From NCBI GenBank assembly GCA_934247935.1, contig CAKQKE010000002.1, positions 186,001-250,000 of the forward strand: a stretch of DNA of 64,000 nucleotides, given 5' to 3'. Each line of letters opens with the position of its first letter. The stretch's first letter is position 1. This DNA is from an uncultured Clostridia bacterium. GTDB lineage: Bacteria; Bacillota; Clostridia; Christensenellales; Borkfalkiaceae. Below the pieces are notes generated by a model. That model saw only the letters and a program-made list of their open reading frames with translations. It had not been told where the DNA came from and made no database searches. Positions 15,742 to 23,910 of this stretch are shown piece by piece. Position numbers and translations under genes: made by a program.

Positions 15742-17901
15742 TTAACCTCTTTTCCAATAAAAATTACCGTAATCCGAAGTAAGATATTCTGCCGCAGTCG
15801 TAGTATCTGAAATATCTGCACTTGCAATTTCCGTGCCGTTTTCGCTGTCAATATTTTTATAACGTTTCCAACCGTCAACATTGTTGAATTTAACACTTTT
15901 AAGATTATAGCAACTAACAAAAGCATTTTCGCCAATAGCAGTTACGCCGTCGCTTATTGTTACGCTTTCTAAATTGCTATTATAAAACGCATATTTATAT
16001 ATTTTGTAAGTTTGACCGTTGTAATCGTTAGGCAAAACCAAATTAACTTCGTCGCCGTCGTAACCCAATAAATAATTTACATTTTCATAAGTGTAGAATA
16101 AAAATCCGTCTTTATTTACTATATCGGTCGTTCCGCCTTTTTTTATATTTAAAGCGTAATACCCTACGCGACTATAATCTTCGCTGCTTTTTGTAATTTC
16201 TAAACTGCTGTTGTTTATTACTTCAACAAGTTTATAGCAATACTCAAATGCTTCAAATAATATATCTTGCACTCCGCTACCGATAGTTACGCTCGTAAGC
16301 GAACTGCAAGCCTCAAACGCATAAGTATCAATAACTGTCACACTGTCCGGAATTGTTACGCTTATCAAACTATTACAATTATAAAACGCTCCCGCTCCGA
16401 TTGAAACAACACCATTGGAAATGCTTAAGTTTTTTAACGCCACACAATTACGAAAAGCACTCGCTTCAATTGAGGTGACGCTACTCCCGATAGTTATGTT
16501 CGTAAGCCCTCTACAATTATAAAACGCTAACGCACCGATAACCGTTGCTCCGTTTGAAATTACTACGCTTGTCAAATCATTGCGACCGTTAAAAGCATAT
16601 TGATAAATTTTATAAGTTTGACCGTTGTAATCGTTAGGTAAAGTCAATGCGGTGTCTTTCCCAACGTAACCCAATAAATAATTTTCGTTTTCATAGGTGT
16701 AGAATAAAAATCCGTTTTTATTGACTATATCGGTCGTGCCGCCCTTCTTAATATTCAAAGCATATTTACCTATTTGACCGTTTTCGTAATCTCCTTTTTC
16801 GATATTAAAACGGCTGTTGTTTATTACCTCTACAAGTTTATAACAATCGCTAAACGCAGTTGATATTATCCTTTCTACACCGCTTCCGAGCGTTACGCTT
16901 GCAAGCGCAGCACAACTGGCAAACGCACTCGTCTCGATAGTTTTTACGCTATTAGATATTATCACATTCGCCAAACTTGTACAATTGCTGAATGCGGCAC
17001 TATCAATCAGCATTACGCCGTCGGGTATGTTTATCATTGTTAAAGTTCTGCACCCCCAAAACGACGAGTTGCCGATTATTTTTACATCGTCGGGAATAAC
17101 GCTCGTTTTGCAACCCATTACTAAAGTCTTGGTTTCTTTTTCAATAACGCAATTATTTTTACTGTAATATCTTGAGTTTTTACTGCCGACCTCGATATTT
17201 GCAACCGCGTCGCTCATATGTATCACGAATCTGTCGACACTTTCAATTCCGCTGCCGAACGTTACGCTTGTCAACTTTTCGCAATACCCCAACGCTTCGT
17301 CCCAGATAGAAGTTACGCTGTCGGGAATTTTTATATTTTTAAGTTCTCCGCTACCGGAAAACGCACCGTTGCCTATACTTGTTACAGTGTCGGGAATAGT
17401 TATGTTTTCAAACGGAACACTCGGCGTATTGTAGAGAATCGGTGCTCCAACTCCACCGAAAGCAGCGAGCGCATAATTTCCTATACTCGTAACGGCTTTA
17501 TTATTATACGTTTTTGGTATAATTATATCTTTGTCGGTACAAGTGCCGATACTTTTAAGTTCGTACGTGTCATCATCTTTTAATTCAAACTCCAACCCTT
17601 TGGACGCTTTTGCGTTGCACACCTTGCAAACGTCGTTTACAATATTATGTCCGTTCGCGTTGCCGTACTCGAAAGTTTCCGTACCTTTTGCCCCGCACTC
17701 GCACGAGTAATAATACTTCGCCGCTTTTGTGCAAGTCGCTTTACTGCATAAATATTTACTTGTCGCCATCTCAACCGTGAACGAATGCGCATGACCATTA
17801 TTTCCGTTGTTTTTATCGTTTCCCTTGCCGCAAGCGGAAAGCGGAAAAACCGACAAAACACACACCGCCACACACAGCATAGCAATTAAAATTCTTTTCA
17901 T
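15742..17901 (-). CDS. BspA-type leucine-rich-repeat lipoprotein
   Basis: A 719-residue surface lipoprotein with a signal peptide ending in LSACG. A His/Cys-rich N-terminal module (about 38-105) has paired cysteines (CECGAKG, CKVCNAK) and may bind metal. About 18 leucine-rich repeats of the BspA type follow, with recurring SVTIPDSV/TSIGxxAF patterns. Two segments of about 90 residues containing KLVEVINNS, KKGGTTDIVNK and LPNDYNGQTYKIY are near duplicates 202 residues apart. AAAGGAG lies 7 bases before the ATG. Such proteins usually mediate binding to host or bacterial surfaces; the ligand here is unknown. It is monocistronic with its own terminator. Confidence 0.85.
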   Translation of the reverse strand: MKRILIAMLCVAVCVLSVFPLSACGKGNDKNNGNNGHAHSFTVEMATSKYLCSKATCTKAAKYYYSCECGAKGTETFEYGNANGHNIVNDVCKVCNAKASKGLEFELKDDDTYELKSIGTCTDKDIIIPKTYNNKAVTSIGNYALAAFGGVGAPILYNTPSVPFENITIPDTVTSIGNGAFSGSGELKNIKIPDSVTSIWDEALGYCEKLTSVTFGSGIESVDRFVIHMSDAVANIEVGSKNSRYYSKNNCVIEKETKTLVMGCKTSVIPDDVKIIGNSSFWGCRTLTMINIPDGVMLIDSAAFSNCTSLANVIISNSVKTIETSAFASCAALASVTLGSGVERIISTAFSDCYKLVEVINNSRFNIEKGDYENGQIGKYALNIKKGGTTDIVNKNGFLFYTYENENYLLGYVGKDTALTLPNDYNGQTYKIYQYAFNGRNDLTSVVISNGATVIGALAFYNCRGLTNITIGSSVTSIEASAFRNCVALKNLSISNGVVSIGAGAFYNCNSLISVTIPDSVTVIDTYAFEACSSLTSVTIGSGVQDILFEAFEYCYKLVEVINNSSLEITKSSEDYSRVGYYALNIKKGGTTDIVNKDGFLFYTYENVNYLLGYDGDEVNLVLPNDYNGQTYKIYKYAFYNSNLESVTISDGVTAIGENAFVSCYNLKSVKFNNVDGWKRYKNIDSENGTEIASADISDTTTAAEYLTSDYGNFYWKRG
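15988..16858. repeat. Intragenic direct repeat, 606-bp offset
   Basis: About 265 bp at 15988-16252 recurs at 16594-16858 within the LRR lipoprotein gene. Long stretches are identical, for example around 16011 and 16617. This is a recent internal duplication, able to recombine. Confidence 0.75.
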
Positions 17902-18025
17902 AACTTTTCTCCTTTAAATTACAAATTGATTGATTTACTTAATAGTCGACACAACCAAGTCTCTGATTAAACAATTGTAACATTATAACGATTATATGTC
18001 AATATTAAGTGAAATAAATAATCAA

Positions 18026-18240
18026 GCGTATTAATTTAATTTTAAACGGTGCAAGTGATATAATACTGAGAATAAAACGTAATTTTTCTGACGCAAATAA
18101 AAAAAACATTAAAAACGAAGGCGCAAAAAGAAATATATCAACTCTTTTAGAATTTTTGACGAAGATTGGGCAATCGTCAACCAAATACTCGTTTCACAAA
18201 AGTAATATACGGCTCACAAATGGACGAAAAATTATATTCT
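18026..18240 (+). pseudogene. Remnant of a duplicated flavin reductase promoter and 5' end
   Basis: About 155 bp (18026-18179) matches 32265-32415, which covers the promoter, leader and first codons of the intact flavin reductase at 32362. The match includes the -10 region (GTGATATAAT) and the run coding FDEDWAIV. The start codon context is ruined (AAAGAAATA in place of the ATG) and similarity stops after ATCGTCA. The following bases end in a short frame (FTKVIYGSQMDEKLYS) of unknown origin. Confidence 0.75.
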
Positions 18241-18255
18241 TAATTTATAAAAGTT

Positions 18256-18300
18256 AAAAGTCCACCTGATTGCATAAAGCAAAAACGGCGGACTTTTTTA
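18256..18300 (-). terminator. Bidirectional terminator
   Basis: AAAAGTCCACC (18256-18266) pairs with GGCGGACTTTT (18287-18297). It lies 37 bases beyond the stop of the 899-residue lipoprotein on the minus strand. A run of six T on the plus strand suggests it once ended the flavin reductase remnant too. Confidence 0.65.
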
Positions 18301-18336
18301 GTTAAGTCTTAAACTTATTTAATTTTTGAATCAAAC

Positions 18337-21036
18337 TTATTTATTTGCGTTGTAACCGATTATATCGCCTTTGTTGTCGTGAGCGGAAATTATACCGCTG
18401 TTTGTACAGTCGTCGGATACGCTCGAATCTGCGCCGAGATAACCCGAAATGCCGCCTACGTTTGTATAACCGTTTATATTGCCGTAGTTTGCGCAAGAAG
18501 AAATTTGACTGTTTGTAGTCGTCCAACCGACTATACCCGCAAAACCCGTATTAGTCTTGCTTTGCGTAGTGCCTTCCGGAGTGGTAATTAAACCGTAGTT
18601 CACGCAACCGATAACGGTTGCCGCATAACTCGAACCTATAATACCGCCTACTTTTCCTACGCCCGTAATAGTACCATAGTTTATACAGTTGGTATAAGTT
18701 ACGCCGCCTGTTTTAACTTCGCCGCCCGTAATGCCGCCTGCACCGTTTGCTCCGCACGTAACAACTCCGTAGTTTACGCAATCTGTAATTTCAAGTTTCG
18801 CGCTTGTGTAGCCGAGTATACCGCCGCAATATGTTGCTTGTGCCGACACATCACCATAATTTGCGCAATTCTTTATCTTTCCGGTGGCTTTTGTCATACC
18901 TAAAATACCGCCGACGTATGCTTCTTTTGCACTTGTCGTGCTGATAGTTGTGAAACTCTTTACATTTTCGATTACAAATCCCGTATTTGCAGTATAAGCA
19001 ACCGCACCCGCTCTTGTAGAGCCTTTTGCTGTGCCCGCAATTACAAGGTTTTTAACAGTACCCGAAACACCTTCGAAAAGTCCCGCACCGTTAAACGAAG
19101 CCGAACCCGAGGCAATTTTAACAGTATAACCGTTGCCGTCAAAATTACCGGCAAAATAACTCCAACCGCTGTTTGTGTTTGTTCCTCTGTTAGCAATCGG
19201 CGTCCATTCTCCGCTACTCATATCCAAACTTGCAGCGAGTTTGAAATACAAACCCTTTGCATATTGTTGAGAAGTTGCACCGGAATATTGAGTTTGCATG
19301 TATTTAAGTTGAGCCGCAGTCCTGATGATATAGGGATCTTCTGCCGTACCAGTGCCGCTTTCATAACCTTCGGCAACGGAAGTTCCGTCCCAAACGTCGG
19401 CAGCCTTATAAGTTACGGTAACAGCCGTGTTTTCGGTCATTCTGCCAGCAAGCCAGAACATATCGGGGAGATAACCCGCGATTTCTGGAGATTGAGTCTC
19501 GGTCTTGCCGTAAATCCCGTTTTTATCGATTAAAACTTCTTTACCTTCGGCAGCCTCGCTTCCGTCTTCATATTGATAAGCAATGGTGAGTTTGTATTGT
19601 GCTTTCTTTTGGTCGAATACCGCATAATAAGTTGCGTCGTCGGTTACTTCGGGAAGTTCGGATAAAACTTCGCCGTTTTCGCTTGTCGCCCAACCCTTAA
19701 ACGTATAAACGTAATCGTCTTCGGGCTTGGTGGGAGTTTCACCCTCATATGCGGGAATAGCGTTCTTTTGTACCAAAGTAGTCGTTGTGCTGCCGTTTAC
19801 AACCCAATTAATATTGTAAAGCAATCTGTTTTCGGTAAATACCGCATAATAAGTGGTGGCAACGGTAACTGCGGGGAGTTCGGATATAACCTCGCCATTT
19901 TCGGTAGTTGCCCAACCTTTAAATACGTATTCGGTAGTTTCGGTTGCCGCTTTTGCGGGAGTTTTTCCGTAATCGGGAGTAGCATTGTACTCGAATTGCT
20001 TTGTTTCTTTTACTCCGTCCACAACGAACGTTATCGTGTAATATCTGGTAGTTCCTTCAAATACGGCATAATAAGTCGTATCTTCGGTAATCGTTTCGGT
20101 TGCAAGGTCAACGACTTCGCCGCCTTGAGTCTTTGCCCAACCTTTGAATACGAATTCGCTTTCGTTTGTGGGTGCTTGCGTGGGAGTTTCGCCTTGGTAA
20201 GCGGGTGCTTCGTTAATTTTTACGTAAGTAGAACCTACTTTACCGTCAACGTCCCATTTAACGATAAATCTTATTCTCGTCGAGGTGTAAACAGCATAGT
20301 AAGAAGTGTTTTCAACCACTTGTTCCTGAGTGAGGTCGACTACTTCGCCGCCGGAAGTCTTTGCCCAGCCGGCAAACGTATAACTGTAATCGTCATCGTC
20401 TGCTTTAGTGGGGGTACCCTTATATTCGGGCGCGCTGCCGTATTCTACGTCGGTAGTCTCTTGACCCTCGCCGTTTATCCAAGTAACTTTATACGTTTTA
20501 GTCGTCGTAGCAAATTCTGCCGTCAACGTTACGTCGCCCGTGATTGCGGGAAGTTCCGCTTCGTAAGCGGTTTCGCCGATTTTCCAACCCTTAAAAGTGT
20601 AAACGTATTGAGCGTCTTCGTCTTTTGCGGGCGTTTCGCCGTCGTAAGTAATGACTGTGCCGTATTTAAACGTTGCCGTCTTTACGGTATTGCCGTCTAC
20701 TACGAAAGTAGCGGTGTACGAACGCTTTGCCCGGTTGAAAGTAGCCTTGTAAGTAGCGTCTTTAGTCGCCGCGGGGAAATCCGCAACTACTATGCCGTCT
20801 TCGTCCGCCCAGCCCGCAAACGTATAAGAATATTCTGCGTCCGAAGGCTTTGTCGGCGTTTCGCCGCTATAACTTACCGCGCCGGAAGAAACTACTTCCG
20901 TTTCATACAAAACCGTATCGTCGTAATTGACGAATTTGATTTTGTAATTGTCCGGTTCTGTAGTCGAACAGCCCCAAAGCGCACAACAAGAGACTAAAAA
21001 AGTCAATAGAAATGTGGTTACAATAAATTTTCTCAT
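18337..21036 (-). CDS. InlB-repeat/GLUG lipoprotein (paralogue A)
   Basis: An 899-residue exported protein with a signal peptide and likely lipobox LWGC (Cys about 23). It contains about six InlB B-repeat-like units of roughly 70 residues (each with YTFKGW or FKGWA), a MucBP-like unit (about 490-560), the linker WDGTSVAEGYESGTGT and then a GLUG-type right-handed beta-helix with recurring NYGxV and GGIxG motifs to the C-terminus. It is a close relative of the next gene upstream, separated from it by 213 bases that include a 36-bp palindrome. A small hairpin precedes the AAGGAG ribosome binding site. Likely an extended adhesin; ligand unknown. Confidence 0.85.
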   Translation of the reverse strand: MRKFIVTTFLLTFLVSCCALWGCSTTEPDNYKIKFVNYDDTVLYETEVVSSGAVSYSGETPTKPSDAEYSYTFAGWADEDGIVVADFPAATKDATYKATFNRAKRSYTATFVVDGNTVKTATFKYGTVITYDGETPAKDEDAQYVYTFKGWKIGETAYEAELPAITGDVTLTAEFATTTKTYKVTWINGEGQETTDVEYGSAPEYKGTPTKADDDDYSYTFAGWAKTSGGEVVDLTQEQVVENTSYYAVYTSTRIRFIVKWDVDGKVGSTYVKINEAPAYQGETPTQAPTNESEFVFKGWAKTQGGEVVDLATETITEDTTYYAVFEGTTRYYTITFVVDGVKETKQFEYNATPDYGKTPAKAATETTEYVFKGWATTENGEVISELPAVTVATTYYAVFTENRLLYNINWVVNGSTTTTLVQKNAIPAYEGETPTKPEDDYVYTFKGWATSENGEVLSELPEVTDDATYYAVFDQKKAQYKLTIAYQYEDGSEAAEGKEVLIDKNGIYGKTETQSPEIAGYLPDMFWLAGRMTENTAVTVTYKAADVWDGTSVAEGYESGTGTAEDPYIIRTAAQLKYMQTQYSGATSQQYAKGLYFKLAASLDMSSGEWTPIANRGTNTNSGWSYFAGNFDGNGYTVKIASGSASFNGAGLFEGVSGTVKNLVIAGTAKGSTRAGAVAYTANTGFVIENVKSFTTISTTSAKEAYVGGILGMTKATGKIKNCANYGDVSAQATYCGGILGYTSAKLEITDCVNYGVVTCGANGAGGITGGEVKTGGVTYTNCINYGTITGVGKVGGIIGSSYAATVIGCVNYGLITTPEGTTQSKTNTGFAGIVGWTTTNSQISSCANYGNINGYTNVGGISGYLGADSSVSDDCTNSGIISAHDNKGDIIGYNANK

Positions 21037-21206
21037 AATTTTCTCCTTTTCGGCGGATGAGAATAGTTCCGCCTTTAATAATTTTTATTTCAAATCCCTT
21101 TTCGGGGAATTTACTTGACTTGGTTTAACGCAATTCAGTTGATTGATTTAACGCAGAATTTTGCTTTAAAACAATCGTCTATCACGGCAAATACAGAGCG
21201 ATACTT

Positions 21207-21242
21207 GCCGATTTTACCGCATACGTATGCTCCGTTCTGCAC
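21207..21242 (+). repeat. 36-bp palindromic element, copy 5 (right arm decayed)
   Basis: GCCGATTTTAC and the core ATACGTAT are intact, but the right arm no longer matches. It is the only recognisable feature in the 213-base gap between the two GLUG paralogues, and may end the upstream operon. Confidence 0.7.
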
Positions 21243-21249
21243 TTTTTGT

Positions 21250-23910
21250 TTAATCTATAATGTTTGCCGTACCGCCTTCGGTGCAGTTTTCCTGAGTCGA
21301 AGTGGACGTAAGTTGACCGCAAATTTTACCGACTGTTCCGCCACCTGAAACATCGCCGCCGTTGGTAGAATTTTTAACTGCGCCGTATCCGTAGTTAGAC
21401 CCCGCTATACCGCCTACGTTTACCCCTTCGGAATAAACTTTGCCGCTGTTAGTGCAAGAATTTACCACGCCTCCGTTGAGCGCGCCGACAATGCCGCCGA
21501 CGTAATTTTTATTTGCCTTTACGTAGCCGTGATTTTCACAGTCCGAAACGGTTGCGTTTACCAAAACGTCGTTTACGGTTTTACCCTCTGCTCTTCCCGC
21601 AATGCCGCCCGTAACGGAGTTTTGAGAAGTCGAAACGTTGTTTACAAAACCGTAGTTTTTACAATCGGACAAATAAACCGCTTTAGTCGTAACCGAAATA
21701 GTGCCGACAACGCCGCCCACCGAAGAACCTTTGCCGTAAACGGTTGCGCGGTTTTCGCAAGAATTAACGTCGCCTTGGGTGATTTTACCCGCTATGCCGC
21801 CGACGTGTGTCGTGCCTTTAATAATTCCTTTATTATAACAAGATTGTATATCGAGACATTCCGTAAGCCCCGCTATACCTCCCGTATAGGTCGCGCCCGT
21901 TATAGGCGAATAATTGTAGCAGTTTTTGATTTTTCCGCTGCCTTTCGACGCATAAGAAATTATACCCGCCGAGCCGTTATATCCGGTCGTTATTACGCCG
22001 TAGTTTGCGCAATCTTCTATGTTTAATTCCGCCGCCGTAAAGAACGCGCCGACTATGCCCGCCGCTCTGCCGTATGCGGTGATATTGCCGTAGTTTATCG
22101 AGTTTGTAACGGTTATGCCGAAAGCGTTGCCGACTATGCCGCCGACGCCGCCGGAGATTTTATCCGCGGCAGAAACAACATTGCCGTAATTTATCGAGTT
22201 TTTAATTGTTGCGCCGTTTGCCGCCATACCGACAATACCGCCGACGTAATCGCCCGACGAATTGACGTCGACGTAACTTTTCACGTTGTCAAGAATTCCG
22301 CCTGCTCCCAAGGTATAAGCGATGCCGCCCGCCCTCGAAGACGATGAAACGCTGCCCGTAACGGTAAGATTTTTTACCGTCCCCGAAACGCCCTCGAACA
22401 AACCTACGCCGAATACCGAAGCGTTTTGACAATCAATTTTAATTATATGACCGTCGCCGTCGAACACGCCCGCGAAATAACTCCAATTGTAGTTTGTAAA
22501 TGCGCTTCTGTGCGCTATGGGTGTCCAGAAAGCCGCCGACATATCGAGATCGGACACAAGTTTGTAATAAACGCCTTTGGAATATTGTTGTTTATCTGCA
22601 CCCGAGTTTATTGTTTGCATATATTTAAGTTGAGCCGCAGTTTTGATTATATAAGGGTCTTCTTTGGTTCCCGTGCCGCTTTCGTAACCTTCGGCAACGG
22701 AAGTTCCGTCCCATTTGAGCACCGAAGAATAAGTTACCTTAATCGTCGCGTCTTCGGTCATATACCCTTTAACCGACGATTTGTCGGGAATATAGCCGTC
22801 GATTTCGGGAGACGCGATATCGTAAAGGTCTCCGTAAAATACGTATTCGGTTTTTTGAGTTAATTCTCCGCCCTTATCGTAAATAATCGTCAAAAGGTAC
22901 GATTTCAACACTTTTTCGTAAGTCGCGGTAAATACCAGATTTTCGTCCGCTTGCGGAAGAGTTTTATATAAAGTGTCGCCTATCGACCAGCCTATAAATT
23001 TATATAAATATTGCTCGTCTTCCGCTTTAGTCGGCACACCGCCCGAATATACGGGGGTTTCTCCGCAGTAATAATTTTCTTCGGACAATACGTTTTTATT
23101 TTCGTCTGTAAATTTTACTTTGACCTGAAGTTTTACTGCGGTAAACACAGCCTCGTACTCTACGCCGTCGGCAGTAATTTTTGGTAAGTCGCCAGTGTAC
23201 ACGGTGTCGCTGCCTTTTAACTTCCAGCCTTTAAATTCGTAAGTGACGTTTTTGCCCGCTTTTTTATAAGGCGTACCGAAATATTCAGGCACACTGCCCA
23301 TCGGGTAAGACAAAACTATTTCTTCTCCCTCAACGATGAATTTTACCCTTCCCGAAGAAGTCTTTTTAATAATCGCGGTATAAGTTTCGTCGGCTTTTGC
23401 CGCAGTAAAGGGTTTATCCCAACCCGTTATTTCGATTAAATTTCCGTCTTTTACAAACGAAATCTCCCCATCGTACGAAGGAATCTCGTTGTAATTATAA
23501 TCTTTTACAGTGCTTTCGCCGTCAACCGCAAACGTGATTCTGTATATCGCCCGGCTTTGACTGTAAGTCGCCTTGAAAACGGTATTTTTATAAACTTTAG
23601 GCAAAGAAGAATATACAATTTCGCCTGTCGACCAGCCAGAAAATTCGTATTTATATCCTTGCTCGACCTCTCTTGCAGGCAATTCTTTGTCATACGTCGG
23701 CACAGTGCCCGACTGCACCGATTTTGCAAGGAGCAACGTTCCGTCATAGTCGACAAAGTTTACCGTAACCGTTTTAAGTTCGGGTTTGTTTTCCTTTTTC
23801 TTACAGCCGGTGAAAAACAAAGCAGATGAAAAAACTATGAAAATAAGCAATAAAAACGTAAGTTTAAACGGTAGATTTTTACGTATTTTTTCAACTGAAT
23901 CTTTACGCAT
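21250..23910 (-). CDS. InlB-repeat/GLUG lipoprotein (paralogue B)
   Basis: An 886-residue lipoprotein with a charged N-terminus, hydrophobic segment and lipobox FTGC (Cys about 36). It has about four InlB B-repeat-like units, a MucBP-like unit, the same WDGTSVAEGYESGTGT linker as paralogue A and a longer GLUG beta-helix rich in NYGxV and GGIAG repeats. Compared with paralogue A it has fewer InlB units and more GLUG units. Its ATG overlaps the SGNH-like gene by 8 bases, with GGAGG 8 bases before the start. It is the last gene of the four-gene surface operon starting at 30327. Confidence 0.87.
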   Translation of the reverse strand: MRKDSVEKIRKNLPFKLTFLLLIFIVFSSALFFTGCKKKENKPELKTVTVNFVDYDGTLLLAKSVQSGTVPTYDKELPAREVEQGYKYEFSGWSTGEIVYSSLPKVYKNTVFKATYSQSRAIYRITFAVDGESTVKDYNYNEIPSYDGEISFVKDGNLIEITGWDKPFTAAKADETYTAIIKKTSSGRVKFIVEGEEIVLSYPMGSVPEYFGTPYKKAGKNVTYEFKGWKLKGSDTVYTGDLPKITADGVEYEAVFTAVKLQVKVKFTDENKNVLSEENYYCGETPVYSGGVPTKAEDEQYLYKFIGWSIGDTLYKTLPQADENLVFTATYEKVLKSYLLTIIYDKGGELTQKTEYVFYGDLYDIASPEIDGYIPDKSSVKGYMTEDATIKVTYSSVLKWDGTSVAEGYESGTGTKEDPYIIKTAAQLKYMQTINSGADKQQYSKGVYYKLVSDLDMSAAFWTPIAHRSAFTNYNWSYFAGVFDGDGHIIKIDCQNASVFGVGLFEGVSGTVKNLTVTGSVSSSSRAGGIAYTLGAGGILDNVKSYVDVNSSGDYVGGIVGMAANGATIKNSINYGNVVSAADKISGGVGGIVGNAFGITVTNSINYGNITAYGRAAGIVGAFFTAAELNIEDCANYGVITTGYNGSAGIISYASKGSGKIKNCYNYSPITGATYTGGIAGLTECLDIQSCYNKGIIKGTTHVGGIAGKITQGDVNSCENRATVYGKGSSVGGVVGTISVTTKAVYLSDCKNYGFVNNVSTSQNSVTGGIAGRAEGKTVNDVLVNATVSDCENHGYVKANKNYVGGIVGALNGGVVNSCTNSGKVYSEGVNVGGIAGSNYGYGAVKNSTNGGDVSGGGTVGKICGQLTSTSTQENCTEGGTANIID

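Noticed and set aside
19768..20997. 409-codon open frame on the plus strand
   Set aside because: It runs antisense to the repeat-rich 899-residue lipoprotein, has no ribosome binding site and shows Cys/Arg/Phe-rich composition typical of a shadow frame.
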